NCBI RefSeq assembly: GCF_001423245.1
Contig: NZ_LMOH01000025.1
Span: forward strand, 125,329-189,328
Direction of reading: 5' to 3'
DNA length: 64,000 nt
Source: Aureimonas sp. Leaf324
Lineage (GTDB): Bacteria; Pseudomonadota; Alphaproteobacteria; Rhizobiales; Rhizobiaceae
Positions 1-12,446 of the stretch are shown piece by piece (positions within the stretch are counted from its first letter, which is position 1; every line of letters begins with the position of its first letter). The notes under the pieces are model-generated. The model was not told the DNA's origin. It ran no database searches and saw nothing but the letters and a program-made list of their open reading frames with translations. A program made the position numbers and the translations under genes.

Positions 1-1883
<1,883 letters not shown>

Positions 1884-1958
1884 GAGATCCTCCCGAGATC
1901 GAAACTGGTAGGTCGGCACGCGCCTGGCGTGCCGGAACGGTCGGCCCTGACGCCGGCC

Positions 1959-2459
<501 letters not shown>

Positions 2460-2938
2460 ACGCGTCCTCCCGAGACGACCTTGCCAAAGCGCCCCGAGAC
2501 CGGGGGCCCTTGCCCGCCGCGCGGCTCGAGGGCGCATGGGGCGCCGCCGCGTTCTCTTGTCGGGCAGGCCGAGACTGCAACGGCGGGCCGCCGGGCCGCA
2601 AGCGAATTCTGGAACCGTTCCAGCGCGAGCGGCGGGATGTCCGGAAACGGGCCGCCGGACGCCCGCGCGACGCAAGGTCGCGGATGCCCTGCCGGGAGGC
2701 CCTGGTGCCGGGACCGGGACTGTGGCGCAACTCCCACAAAACCTCTCGTGAATCTTGCGCGAGGCTCACCAAGCGGTTGTTATTTGAGCCCGGTCCGGCA
2801 TTTTGAATCGGTGTCGCTCGGGGACGGCGGCCAGGGTTTTCCTGCCTCGAGAGGCGGGCCGCAGCGGCTCCAAACCGCTGGAAAGCCGGCCTTCGCCCCG
2901 AACCCGAAGAGACCGCCTGGGCGAAGAGAGCATCCGCG
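2460..2938. other. 479-base divergent intergenic region between coxS-like gene and tamA
   Basis: No convincing gene is found here; reading frames that cross it are high-GC chance frames without recognisable protein features. It must carry the promoters of the minus-strand molybdenum hydroxylase operon and of tamA. A relatively AT-rich patch at about 2735-2815 stands out. It contains TTGCGC at 2755-2760 and TGTTAT at 2778-2783 with 17 bases between, a weak sigma-70-like candidate for tamA transcription. GAAGAGAG just before the TTG at 2939 is the likely tamA ribosome binding site. Confidence 0.4.
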
Positions 2939-4912
2939 TTGATTTCTGGATTGACCCGTCTTGCCCGCCCCGTGGCGGTGATCGCGTCCCTGACCGTGGC
3001 GCTCGGCCTTGGCCTCGGCGCACCCGCCGCCCGCGCCCTCGACCTCGGCTTTCTCGACCCGTTCAACCTCTTCGGCCCGTCGGACGACGAGAAGGCCGCC
3101 GCCGAACTGCCGGACCCCGTCCGCTACGAGGTGACGATCAACGTCTCGCCCAACGAGGACGACCTGCAGGACACACTGGAGGCCGCGTCGACCCTGAAGG
3201 CCGACGAGGACGAGCCGGTGTCGGGCTCGCTCGGCCTTCTCGCCAAGGCCAAGGGCGACCGGCGCCGTCTTGTCGGCACACTGTACGAAAACGCGCGCTA
3301 CGACGGGCTCGTGACCATCCGCATCGAGGGCCAGGACATCGCGACGCTGGCGCCTGACGCGACCTTCGACACCTCGCGCCCCGTGCCGGTAACGATCGAC
3401 GTCAATCCCGGCCCGCTGTTTGAGGTCGGCACCGTGCGCCTCGACGCCAACGGCGTGCCGCTCGATCCGGCGACCTACGACCTGACGCCGGGCTCCTCGG
3501 CCGATTCGGTGCGCATCCTGCAGATCGAGAAGCGCATCGTGCAGGACCTGCGCAACGAAGGCCGCCCCTTCGTCGCCGTGACGCGCCGCGACATCGTGGC
3601 CGATTCGGCCACGCAGCGCCTCGACATCGCGATCACCCTTTCGCCCGGCGAGACGATCCCGTTCGGCCAGACCTTCGTCACCGGCAACGAACGGATGGAG
3701 CCCGGCTTCATCGCCTACATGACCGGCATCCGCCCCGGCGAGACCTACTCGCCGCAGGCGCTCGAAAAGGCGCGCGAGCGGCTGCGCAAACTGAACGTCT
3801 TCTCCACCGCCACGATCCGCGAGGCGGACGCGCAGGCGCCCGACGGCACGCTGCCGATCCAGGTGACGGTCGCCGAGCGGCCCCGCCGCGTGATCGGCGC
3901 GGGCGCCACCTTCTCCAACACCGAAGGCGCGGGCGCCAACGCCTACTGGGAGCATCGCAACCTGTTCGGCCGGGCCGAAAGCCTTCGCATCGAGGGCTCG
4001 GTCTCGCGCATCGGCGCCAACACCCTGTCCGACACCGGCCGCGAGACCGACGGCTTCGACTACAAGGCCTCGGCCGTCTTCCGCAAACCCGGCGTCCTCG
4101 GGCCGGACTCGGTCTATGTCGGCTCCATCACCGGCCTTCGCGAGCAGCCGCTCGCCTACGACCGCCAGTCGATCGCGGTCAGCAACGGCGTCGAGTACAT
4201 GATCGACGACCAGCAGAAGGTGGCCGTCAGCCTGCTTGCCGAATACGAGACCGTCGGCACCTATCTCGGCGAGAACGAGTTCCTGCTCGCCTCCGTGCCC
4301 TTCACCTACACCTACGACGGGCGCGACAACGAGCTGAACCCGACCGAGGGCTTCCTCGCCAAGCTCTATGCCGAGCCGACCTACGAGATCGAGGACGGCA
4401 CGCCCTTCATCAAGGCGCGCGGCGACGTGTCGGCCTATCTGTCGCTCGACGAACGCGACCGCTTCGTCGTCGCCGGACGCGTCGGCTACGGCGTCATCGC
4501 CGGGGCCGACCTTGCCGACGTGCCGACCGACCGGCGCTTCTTCGCGGGCGGCGGCGGCTCGGTGCGCGGCTACGTGTTCCAGTCGATCGGCCCCTACTAT
4601 CCGCCGTTCCCGCTGCCCGGCACCAATCCCCTCTTCGTCGACACGCCGACCGGCGGCCTGTCGGTGTTCGAGGCCTCGGCCGAGCTGCGCTTCAACGTCA
4701 CCGACAAGATCCAGGTCGTGCCCTTCGTCGATGCCGGCACGGTCGGCGACGACTTCGCGCCCGACTTCGGCAACCTGAAGATCGGCGCGGGCGTCGGCGC
4801 CCGCTACCTCACCGGCTTCGGCCCGATCCGCGTCGATGTCGGCATTCCGCTCGACCCCGGCCCGCGCGACGGTTCGTTCCAGATCTATGCCGGCATCGGA
4901 CAGGCCTTCTGA
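2939..4912 (+). CDS. tamA: TamA, Omp85-family outer membrane assembly factor
   Basis: TamA is an outer membrane beta-barrel protein that works with the envelope-spanning TamB in assembling outer membrane proteins and probably in lipid transport. The 657-residue product has a signal peptide (residues about 1-33, ending APAARA), periplasmic POTRA domains to about residue 330, and a C-terminal Omp85 barrel. The conserved Omp85 loop motif appears as GGGGSVRGY, with VRGY at residues 542-545, and the chain ends in an aromatic residue (GIGQAF). The start is a TTG (2939) preceded by GAAGAGAG; no ATG gives a better signal peptide. The stop codon directly abuts the ATG of tamB, indicating translational coupling. 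Length and order match the usual tamA-tamB pair. Confidence 0.93.
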   Translation: MISGLTRLARPVAVIASLTVALGLGLGAPAARALDLGFLDPFNLFGPSDDEKAAAELPDPVRYEVTINVSPNEDDLQDTLEAASTLKADEDEPVSGSLGLLAKAKGDRRRLVGTLYENARYDGLVTIRIEGQDIATLAPDATFDTSRPVPVTIDVNPGPLFEVGTVRLDANGVPLDPATYDLTPGSSADSVRILQIEKRIVQDLRNEGRPFVAVTRRDIVADSATQRLDIAITLSPGETIPFGQTFVTGNERMEPGFIAYMTGIRPGETYSPQALEKARERLRKLNVFSTATIREADAQAPDGTLPIQVTVAERPRRVIGAGATFSNTEGAGANAYWEHRNLFGRAESLRIEGSVSRIGANTLSDTGRETDGFDYKASAVFRKPGVLGPDSVYVGSITGLREQPLAYDRQSIAVSNGVEYMIDDQQKVAVSLLAEYETVGTYLGENEFLLASVPFTYTYDGRDNELNPTEGFLAKLYAEPTYEIEDGTPFIKARGDVSAYLSLDERDRFVVAGRVGYGVIAGADLADVPTDRRFFAGGGGSVRGYVFQSIGPYYPPFPLPGTNPLFVDTPTGGLSVFEASAELRFNVTDKIQVVPFVDAGTVGDDFAPDFGNLKIGAGVGARYLTGFGPIRVDVGIPLDPGPRDGSFQIYAGIGQAF

Positions 4913-7900
4913 ATGATCGCGATGCGCCTCCTCTCCGCCCTCCTCCTGAAGCTGCGCCTGCTCGCGCTGGTGGCGGCCGCGCTCGTCGCGGCGCAGCCGG
5001 CGCACGCGCAGTTCCTCGCCGGCCAGCTCGAGAATCTCCTGTCGACCGAAGACCGGCAGGTGAAGATCCAGGGCCTCTCCGGCGCCTTCAGCGGCGAGGT
5101 GCGCATCGACGAGGTGACCGTCGCCGACCGCGACGGCGTCTGGCTCACGCTGCGAAACCTCGCGCTCGACTGGTCGCCGCTGGCGCTGGTGCGCAAGACC
5201 GTCGAGGTGCAGAACCTGTCGGCCGGTCAGGTGGTGATGGACCGCCTGCCGCGCGCGGCCCCACCGACGACTGAGGAAAGCTCCGAGCCCTTCTCCCTCC
5301 CCTCGATCACCGCCCGCATCAACCGCATCGCGATCAACGAGTTCGTCCTGAACGAGGCGGTCGCCGGCATCCCGGCGCGCCTTGCCGCCGAGGCCGCGCT
5401 CAACCTGTCGCCCGATCCGACGCAGCTCGACGCCTCCGCCACGATCCGCCGCCTCGATCAGGGCGGCGACATCGCGCTGAAGATCGGCTTCCAGCCGGAC
5501 GCCAACCGTCTGGAGATCGCGGTCAACGCCAGCGAGCCGGCCGGCGGCCTGGTCGCCGGGCTCCTGAAGCTGCCCGGCGCGCCGCCCGTCAGCCTGTCGA
5601 TCAACGGCACCGGCCCGTTCGACAACTTCGCCGCCGACGGCACGCTGGACCTCGGCGCCGAGCGCGCCGCGACCCTTCGCGCCACCGTCCAGAACGGCGC
5701 GGACGGCCGGCGCATCGGCGTCGACCTCACCGCCCTCTCCGCCCCCTTCGTGCCGCTCGCCTATCAGGGCGTCGTCGGCGACAACCTGCAGCTCGCCGCC
5801 AACGTCCTCCTGCGGACCGACGGGGTGATCGCGATCGACAGCGGCCGTCTCCAGTCCGGCCCGCTCGACCTGTCTGCCTCCGGCACGTTCGACCGGACGG
5901 GCGCCGGCAACGACCTCACCGTCGCCCTGCGCACGGATGCCGCCAACCCGGTGCCGCTCGCCTTCGGCAATGAGGGCGCGCGCACCGCGCTCGAGATTTC
6001 CTCGATCGACGCGACGCTGCGCGGCAGCCTGTCGGTGGCGACGCTCGATGTTGCGGCGAGCGCGCGCACCGCCGGCTTCGAGGACTATGTCGCCAACGCC
6101 GTGACCTTGAAGGCGACGAGCCCGGGCTTCGATCTCAACAACCTGATCGGGCAGATCGTCGTCGACCTCGGCGCCCAGTCCGCCTCGGTGCCGGACGGCA
6201 TCGCCGCGCGCGTCCTCGAAGGGCCGATCGCCGTCAATGTCGACGGCGCGCTGACGGCGGACGGATACACGTTCAACACGGCGAAGCTCACCACCGGGGC
6301 GGCCAATCTCGCGCTCTCGGGCAACGCCGCCTCCGATTTCTCGACCTTCCAGCTACGCGTCGACAGCGACATCGAGACCGCCGCCCTGTCGAGCGACGCC
6401 GTGCCCTATGTCGGCCCGCGCGTCGCGATCGCGGGCTTTGCCCGGCGCGCGGCGGACGGCTCGCTCAGTGTCGAAGCCTTGCGTGTCGACGGCGATGCGC
6501 TGGACCTGTCGGGGTCGGTCAACCTCACCGGCGAGGAGATCGCCGCCGCGATCACCGGCCAGATCAACCAGGCCGCTATCGCCGACGCCGCCCTCAACGG
6601 CCAGGCGCAGTTCGACCTCAAGGCCTCCGGCACCACCAGCGCGCCCGCGATCGACCTCACCGCCAGCGCCTCCAATCTCGAGGTCGTCGGCCGGCAGCTG
6701 ACCGATCTCCGGGCCCGTGTCCAAGGCACCTTCGCGCCCGAGGCGCCCGCCGGGACGGTCGCCGTCAACGGCACGTTCGACGGCGCGCCGCTCTCACTCT
6801 CGGCCGATCTCGCGACCGAGGGCGACGTGCGGCGCCTGCGAAACCTTCTCCTGCGCCAGGGCCAGAACCGGGTGGAGGGTGAGGTCGCGCTCGACGGAGA
6901 GAACCGGGCGACCGGCGCGATCCGCCTGGCGATTGAGGACGCGACGACCCTTCTCGCGCTCGCGGGGCAAGATGGCTCGGGCGATCTCAACGGCACCGTG
7001 TCGCTCGCGGTCGGCAACGGCGGCACGCCGGTCGCCGATCTCGACCTCACCAGCAACGCGCTGACGCTGACGCGCAACAATGCCGAGACGGCGCTGCGCG
7101 GCGCCCGCATCCAGCTGCGCGCGACGGACTACCTCACCGCGCCGCGCGCCACCGGCACCGTGGCCGCCGCCTCGATCACGGCCGGCGGCCTGACGGTCGC
7201 GCGGCTGAACGCCGCGCTGGAGGAGATCAACAACGCGACCGCCCTGAACGCCTCGGCCCGGATCAACGGCGTGCCGACCGAGCTGTCCGGCGATCTCGCC
7301 TTCACCGACGCCGGCACCGTGATCGAGCTGCGGCGGCTGACCGCCGCGATCCCCGATGCACCGGTCGCGCTCGCCGCCCCCGCGGCGGTGACGCTCGGAA
7401 GCCTGCGCACGACTTTGAGCGAAATCCGCCTCAACGCCGGCGCCGGCTCGCTCACCCTGTCCGGCTCGGCCGGCGACCAGCTCGACCTTGATCTCGCGCT
7501 CGACCGTTTCCCGCTCGCCATCGCCAATCCGTTCGTGGCAGGCCTCGATGCCGCCGGTACGGCGAGCGGCACGGTGGCGGTGGGCGGCCTGTCGTCGGCG
7601 CCCGACCTCGACTTCGATCTTCGCGCCGAGGGCGTGGCCACCGCGCAGACGCGCGCCGCCAATCTGCAAGGCGTGAACGCCGCCTTCGCCGGCCAGTACC
7701 GCGACGGGACGGCGACCCTGTCGGCCGCGCGCGTCGATCTCGGCTCCGGCTTCATCGAGGCCACCGGCACGGTCGGCGAGGCGCTCGACCTCGACCTCAA
7801 CATCTCCAACCTGCCGGTCGCCCTCGCCAACGGCTTCGTCGACGGGCTGGGCGCGGAGGGCACGATCAACGGCACGGCCTCGGCCACGGGATCCCTGGAA

Positions 7901-10285
7901 AACCCGGCCGTCACCTTCGATCTTGCGGGACGCGGCATCACCGCCACCGAGATCCGGCGCGCCGGCGTCGAGCCGGTCTCGCTCGACCTTGCGGGTCTCT
8001 ATCGCGGCGGCACCGCGCGGCTCGACCGGGCGCTCCTCACCGCAGGCACCGGACGGATCGAGGCGACGGGCACGGTCGGCCGGGCGCTCGACCTTCGCCT
8101 CGAGATCGTCGACCTGCCGGCCGCGCTCGCCAATGGCCTGCGCCCCGGCCTCGACGCGCGCGGCACGCTGAACGGACAGGCCACCGCGACGGGGACGCTC
8201 GCCGCCCCGAACGGGACCTTCGCGCTCACCGGCAACGGCCTTTCCGCCGCGCCGCTGCGCCAGGGCGGGGTCGAGACGGTCACGCTCGACATCGCCGGCA
8301 CGTTTGCCGACGGCACGGCCCGTTTCGAACGGGCGCGGGTCGACACCGGCGCTGGGTCGCTGGACGCCAGCGGCACGGTCGGGCGCGCGCTCGACCTGCG
8401 CGTCGTCCTCGACCGGCTCCCGGTGGCGCTCGCCAACGCCGTGCAGCCAAGCCTCGACGCGCGCGGCACCCTGTCGGGCAATCTCGCGGCGACGGGATCG
8501 ATCGCGGCGCCCCGCGCGACCTTCGACCTCCAAGCCGCGGACGTCTCGGTGGCGCAGACGCGCGCCGCCGGCGCCCCGGCGATCAACGCCACCGCCGCCG
8601 GCACCTATGCCGACGGCAGCGTCCAGCTGCAGACCGCCCGCGTCGACCTCGGCACCGGCTCGGTGACGGCGTCCGGCACGGTCGGTCAGCGTCTCGACCT
8701 CAACGTCGCCTTCGACAACGTGCCGGCGTCGCTGGCCGCGGCCGCGGCGAGCGGCATCGACCCGCAGGGCACGCTGAACGGGACCACGCGCGCGACCGGC
8801 ACCTTGTCCGCGCCGCGCGCCGACTACGACCTCCGCCTCGGCGGCTTCTCGGTGACGCAGACGCGCGATGCCGGCGTCGGCCCGCTCGACATCGCCGCGC
8901 GCGGCACCTACGCCGACAACCGCGTGACGGTGGACAGCTCGCTGTCCGGCTCCGGCCTCGCCTTCACCGCCAACGGCTCGGTCGGCCTGTCCGGCACGCC
9001 GACCTTCGATCTTGCCCTGAACGGCACCGCCCCACTGTCGATCGCCAACCGCATCCTCGCCGAGGGCGGCCGCTCGGTGCAGGGCACGGTGCGCGTGGAT
9101 GCCCGCGTGCAAGGGACGGCGGCAGCGCCCAATGTCACCGGCACGATCTCGACCGCCGGCGCGTCCTTCGTCGATACCGGCGCCAACCTGTCGCTGAACA
9201 ACATCAACGCGCAGGTCTCCCTCAACGGACAGACCGCGACGCTCACCAGCGTCACGGCGCAGCTCGGCGCCGGCGGCACCGTCAGTGTCGCGGGCACGAT
9301 CGGCATCGGCGCCGGCTTCCCGGCAGACCTGCGCATCCAGGTTGCGGACGGACGCTACGGCGACGGCGAACTCTTCACGGTGCGCCTCGATGCGGGTCTG
9401 ACCCTGACCGGCCCGTTGACCGGCAACGCGCTTCTTGCCGGCACGGTGAATGCGCAGGAGATCGCAATTATCGTGCCGGACAACCTGCCAAGCTCGGTCG
9501 CCGAGATCGACCTGAAGCGTCGCAACACGCCGCCGGCCGTGCAGCAGCAGATCCGAGAGATCGACCCGCCGGGCAAGGGCGGGGGGGGGGCGAGCGGGGG
9601 CATCCGCCTCGATGTCACGCTGAACGCGCCGAACCGCGTCTTCGTGCGCGGCCGCGGTCTCGATCTCGAACTGGGCGGAACGATCCGCGTCACCGGCCCG
9701 ATCTCCGATATCGCGGTGAGCGGCGGGTTCGAGCTGCAGCGCGGGCGCTTCCAGCTCCTGTCGCGCCGCCTCGACTTCCAGCGCGCGACGCTGACCTTCG
9801 ACGACGGTCTCGTCCCGACGCTGGACTTCCTGGCCGCGTCCGACACCGGCGAGGTGACCGTCTATATCGCGATCACCGGGCCGGCCAACGATCCCGCCTT
9901 CAACTTCACCTCCTCCCCCGCCCTGCCGCAGGACGAGGTGCTGGCGCGGTTGATCTTCGGCCAGGGCACGGCCGACCTGTCGCCCCTGCAGATCGCCCAG
10001 CTCGCCTCGGCCGCCGCCCAGCTGTCGGGCGTCGGCGGCTCGACAGGCCTTCTCGACAACCTGCGCTCGCAACTCGGCGTCGACGATCTCGACATCCGCA
10101 CCACGGCGGACGGCAAGACGTCGGTCGGCGTCGGCCGCTACATCAACGAGAACACCTATGTCGGCGTCGATTCCACCGGCCGCGTCTCGATCGACCTAGA
10201 GCTCGGGGCCGACATCAAGGCGCGCGGCGCGGTGACGGCGAACGGCGGCGGCGAGGTCGGCGTCTTCTACGAAAAGGAATACTGA
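4913..10285 (+). CDS. tamB: TamB, translocation and assembly module inner membrane component (DUF490)
   Basis: TamB is a large AsmA-like protein anchored in the inner membrane. Its long beta-taco fold spans the periplasm as a hydrophobic groove and docks on TamA. The 1790-residue product has an N-terminal membrane segment (about residues 10-33). A very long Ala/Gly/Thr-rich beta-repeat body follows, then the conserved DUF490 domain over about the last 230 residues (including DEVLARLIFGQ and a C-terminal aromatic strand ending YEKEY). It is longer than the about 1260 residues of E. coli TamB. Part of the extra length is a tandem array of 101-residue units at residues about 845-1348. A run of ten G at 9581-9590 encodes a poly-Gly linker just before the DUF490 domain. 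Confidence 0.93.
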   Translation: MIAMRLLSALLLKLRLLALVAAALVAAQPAHAQFLAGQLENLLSTEDRQVKIQGLSGAFSGEVRIDEVTVADRDGVWLTLRNLALDWSPLALVRKTVEVQNLSAGQVVMDRLPRAAPPTTEESSEPFSLPSITARINRIAINEFVLNEAVAGIPARLAAEAALNLSPDPTQLDASATIRRLDQGGDIALKIGFQPDANRLEIAVNASEPAGGLVAGLLKLPGAPPVSLSINGTGPFDNFAADGTLDLGAERAATLRATVQNGADGRRIGVDLTALSAPFVPLAYQGVVGDNLQLAANVLLRTDGVIAIDSGRLQSGPLDLSASGTFDRTGAGNDLTVALRTDAANPVPLAFGNEGARTALEISSIDATLRGSLSVATLDVAASARTAGFEDYVANAVTLKATSPGFDLNNLIGQIVVDLGAQSASVPDGIAARVLEGPIAVNVDGALTADGYTFNTAKLTTGAANLALSGNAASDFSTFQLRVDSDIETAALSSDAVPYVGPRVAIAGFARRAADGSLSVEALRVDGDALDLSGSVNLTGEEIAAAITGQINQAAIADAALNGQAQFDLKASGTTSAPAIDLTASASNLEVVGRQLTDLRARVQGTFAPEAPAGTVAVNGTFDGAPLSLSADLATEGDVRRLRNLLLRQGQNRVEGEVALDGENRATGAIRLAIEDATTLLALAGQDGSGDLNGTVSLAVGNGGTPVADLDLTSNALTLTRNNAETALRGARIQLRATDYLTAPRATGTVAAASITAGGLTVARLNAALEEINNATALNASARINGVPTELSGDLAFTDAGTVIELRRLTAAIPDAPVALAAPAAVTLGSLRTTLSEIRLNAGAGSLTLSGSAGDQLDLDLALDRFPLAIANPFVAGLDAAGTASGTVAVGGLSSAPDLDFDLRAEGVATAQTRAANLQGVNAAFAGQYRDGTATLSAARVDLGSGFIEATGTVGEALDLDLNISNLPVALANGFVDGLGAEGTINGTASATGSLENPAVTFDLAGRGITATEIRRAGVEPVSLDLAGLYRGGTARLDRALLTAGTGRIEATGTVGRALDLRLEIVDLPAALANGLRPGLDARGTLNGQATATGTLAAPNGTFALTGNGLSAAPLRQGGVETVTLDIAGTFADGTARFERARVDTGAGSLDASGTVGRALDLRVVLDRLPVALANAVQPSLDARGTLSGNLAATGSIAAPRATFDLQAADVSVAQTRAAGAPAINATAAGTYADGSVQLQTARVDLGTGSVTASGTVGQRLDLNVAFDNVPASLAAAAASGIDPQGTLNGTTRATGTLSAPRADYDLRLGGFSVTQTRDAGVGPLDIAARGTYADNRVTVDSSLSGSGLAFTANGSVGLSGTPTFDLALNGTAPLSIANRILAEGGRSVQGTVRVDARVQGTAAAPNVTGTISTAGASFVDTGANLSLNNINAQVSLNGQTATLTSVTAQLGAGGTVSVAGTIGIGAGFPADLRIQVADGRYGDGELFTVRLDAGLTLTGPLTGNALLAGTVNAQEIAIIVPDNLPSSVAEIDLKRRNTPPAVQQQIREIDPPGKGGGGASGGIRLDVTLNAPNRVFVRGRGLDLELGGTIRVTGPISDIAVSGGFELQRGRFQLLSRRLDFQRATLTFDDGLVPTLDFLAASDTGEVTVYIAITGPANDPAFNFTSSPALPQDEVLARLIFGQGTADLSPLQIAQLASAAAQLSGVGGSTGLLDNLRSQLGVDDLDIRTTADGKTSVGVGRYINENTYVGVDSTGRVSIDLELGADIKARGAVTANGGGEVGVFYEKEY
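7445..8956 (+). repeat. Five tandem 303-base (101-codon) repeats inside tamB
   Basis: The motif G-x-[IVL]-x-[AS]-[ST]-G-[ST]-[VA]-G-x-x-LDL recurs with its first Gly codon at 7445, 7748, 8051, 8354 and 8657, a spacing of exactly 303 bases each time. Each unit runs: the motif, a LPVALAN-like segment, GLDARGTLNG-like, ATGTLAAP-like, a FDL strand, then TYADGTA-like. A degenerate sixth motif follows near 8954, one residue out of register. The exact period across five units points to intragenic duplication of one module, not just general beta-strand similarity. Confidence 0.85.
9581..9590 (+). repeat. Homopolymer run of ten G within tamB
   Basis: Ten consecutive G follow AAGGGC and encode a Gly linker (GKGGGGASGG, around residue 1557) between the repeat body and the DUF490 domain of TamB. 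Slippage by one base would remove the whole conserved C-terminal domain. It is also a place where a sequencing error is easy to make. The frame as given is intact. Confidence 0.9.
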
Positions 10286-10360
10286 GCCGCGCAACCGGGA
10301 CCGGGCGTTCCACGTTTCCGATTGTCTTCCCGAAAGGGGTTTGTCAGCAGGAGTGGACCC

Positions 10361-10588
10361 ATGAGCACCGAGTCTCTGAAGCACGCCAAGTTCGACCGCG
10401 ACGACGGCACGTCGTTCGATTCGCCGATGGCCGTGGTCGAGGACGGGTTCCTGGACGGCCACGAGAAGCACTCGATCCTCGGCGAGTGGAAGCGCCGCGT
10501 CGATGCCGAGAACCGGGCCGACGGCATCGACCCGATGTCGCAGACGCTCGACCACGCCATCGAGAAGCTGGCAGGACTGAAGACCTGA
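10361..10588 (+). CDS. Small conserved-looking protein of unknown function (75 aa)
   Basis: I do not recognise this family. The ATG at 10361 is preceded by AGCAGGAG at about eight bases, a good ribosome binding site. The 75-residue product is soluble, charged and acidic, with no signal peptide, membrane segment or cysteine. A central segment (FLDGHEKHSILGEWKRRVDA) and the C-terminal MSQTLDHAIEKLAGLK look like two amphipathic helices. It lies 75 bases after tamB and 200 bases before pgi, in the same direction as both. The strong RBS, codon use like its neighbours and lack of an overlapping better frame support a real gene. Confidence 0.7.
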   Translation: MSTESLKHAKFDRDDGTSFDSPMAVVEDGFLDGHEKHSILGEWKRRVDAENRADGIDPMSQTLDHAIEKLAGLKT

Positions 10589-10788
10589 AGCGCCATCACG
10601 CGGCCGTGACGCGATTGGCGATTGCGTAACGGCTTTGCGCTAGCCTCCCCTGGCTTCGGGCACGAGGCGATGGTCGGGTTCGATGCAGGCTTTTCGGGAA
10701 ACTGTTGGGCACTGCGGCAAAACGCACTATCCTTCGGCGCCCAAGCGCGAGCCCGCCGGCTCGCCCCCAGAAGCCATGGACCGAGCGC

Positions 10789-12438
10789 GTGACCGATCAG
10801 TCTTCGAACGACGCATCCCTTGACCAGTTGAAGGCCCGCGGCGAAGCCGCCGCGGCAAGGGGGATCCGGGCCCTGTTTGCGGCCGACGCCGAACGCTTCC
10901 GCCATTTCTCGTTCCGCCACGACGACCTCCTTCTCGACGTCTCCAAGACCGCGCTGTCGGCCGACGATCTTTCGGCGCTCCACGCCTATGCCGAAAAGGT
11001 CGGCGTCCTCGAGCGCCGCGACGCGATGTTCGCGGGCGCCCGGATCAACACGACCGAGAACCGCGCCGTGCTGCATGTCGCGCTGCGCGCCCAGCCCGAG
11101 GACGGGTTCGCGGTCGAGGGCCAGGCAGTCGGCGCCGAGGTCGAGGCGGTGCTCGCCGCCATGGCGCGCTTTGCGGGTGGCATCCGCGACGGCTCGATCC
11201 GGGGCGCGACCGGCGAACGCATCACCGACATCGTCAACATCGGCATCGGCGGCTCGGATCTCGGGCCCGTCATGGCCGCGATCGCCCTCTCGCCCTACCA
11301 CGATGGCCCGCGCGCCCATTTCGTGTCGAACATCGACGGCGCCCACATGGCCGACACGCTGAAGGGCCTCGATCCCGCGACGACGCTCTTCATCGTCGCC
11401 TCCAAGACCTTCACCACGATCGAGACGATGACCAACGCGCAGACCGCGCGCGCCTGGGTCGCGAAGACGCTCGGCGAGGCCGCCGTTGGCGCCCATTTCT
11501 GCGCGGTCTCGACGGCGCTCGACAAGGTCGGCGCCTTCGGCATCGGCGAGGACCGCACCTTCGGCTTCTGGGACTGGGTGGGCGGACGCTATTCCGTCTG
11601 GTCGGCGATCGGCCTGCCGCTGATGATCGCGATCGGCCCCGAGCGCTTCCGCGAGTTCCTGGCCGGCGCGCGCGACATGGACTGCCATTTCCGGCAGGCG
11701 CCGGCGGCGGAGAACCTGCCGCTCATCCTCGGGCTCGTCGGCTGGTGGCACCGCGTGCCGCAGAAGCACCGCACCCGCGCCGTGATCCCCTACGACCAGC
11801 GCCTCGCTCGCCTGCCGGCCTATCTCCAGCAGCTCGACATGGAATCGAACGGCAAGCATGTCGGCCTCGACGGGCGCCGCGTGGAAACCGCGACGGGACC
11901 CGTCGTCTGGGGCGAGCCCGGCACCAACGGCCAGCACGCCTTTTTCCAGCTTCTACACCAGGGCACCGACATCATCCCGGTCGAGTTCATCGTGGGCGCC
12001 AACGCGCACGAGACGAGCCCGGAGATGCGCGTCCACCAGGACCTGCTTCTGGCCAACTGCCTCGCCCAGTCGGAAGCCCTGATGAAGGGCCGCACGCTGG
12101 AGGAGGCGAGGCGACAGCTTCTGGACGCCGGCTGCCCGGCCGACGAGGCCGAGCGCATCGCCCCGCACCGCGAGTTCTCCGGCGACCGTCCGTCGCTGAC
12201 GATTCTCTACGACAAGCTCACGCCCTTCGCCTTCGGCCGCCTCGTCGCGCTCTACGAGCACCGCGTCTTCGTCGAGGCCCAGCTCTTCGGGATCAACGCC
12301 TTCGACCAGTGGGGCGTCGAGCTCGGCAAGGAGCTGGCGACGGGCCTCCTGCCGGTCGTACGCGGCGAGGCCTCGACCGACGGCCGCGATTCCTCCACCG
12401 CGGGCCTCGTGTCCGCGATCGCCACCTTGAGAACCTGA
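10789..12438 (+). CDS. pgi: Glucose-6-phosphate isomerase
   Basis: Pgi interconverts glucose 6-phosphate and fructose 6-phosphate in the cytoplasm, linking glycogen turnover to central metabolism. The 549-residue product has the sugar-phosphate segment [11 protein letters not shown], isomerase signature 1 ([10 protein letters not shown]), the catalytic [11 protein letters not shown] region and signature 2 ending [10 protein letters not shown]. The chosen start is GTG at 10789, giving [17 protein letters not shown], which matches the usual N-terminus. A TTG at 10705 in the same frame would add 28 Arg/Pro-rich residues with no homology. No strong Shine-Dalgarno precedes the GTG, and a 7-bp hairpin (10747-10764) lies just upstream, so the start is less certain than the gene. 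glgP begins eight bases after the stop. Confidence 0.95.
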   Translation: MTDQSSNDASLDQLKARGEAAAARGIRALFAADAERFRHFSFRHDDLLLDVSKTALSADDLSALHAYAEKVGVLERRDAMFAGARINTTENRAVLHVALRAQPEDGFAVEGQAVGAEVEAVLAAMARFAGGIRDGSIRGATGERITDIVNIGIGGSDLGPVMAAIALSPYHDGPRAHFVSNIDGAHMADTLKGLDPATTLFIVASKTFTTIETMTNAQTARAWVAKTLGEAAVGAHFCAVSTALDKVGAFGIGEDRTFGFWDWVGGRYSVWSAIGLPLMIAIGPERFREFLAGARDMDCHFRQAPAAENLPLILGLVGWWHRVPQKHRTRAVIPYDQRLARLPAYLQQLDMESNGKHVGLDGRRVETATGPVVWGEPGTNGQHAFFQLLHQGTDIIPVEFIVGANAHETSPEMRVHQDLLLANCLAQSEALMKGRTLEEARRQLLDAGCPADEAERIAPHREFSGDRPSLTILYDKLTPFAFGRLVALYEHRVFVEAQLFGINAFDQWGVELGKELATGLLPVVRGEASTDGRDSSTAGLVSAIATLRT

Positions 12439-12446
12439 GACCCGCC

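Noticed and set aside
6794..10072. 1092-codon minus-strand open frame inside tamB
   Set aside because: Antisense shadow of tamB; its apparent repeats only mirror the TamB repeats.
10747..10764. GCGAGCC-CGCC-GGCTCGC hairpin upstream of pgi as a riboswitch or attenuator
   Set aside because: It is short, isolated and without an alternative pairing or T-run; chance is likely in GC-rich DNA.
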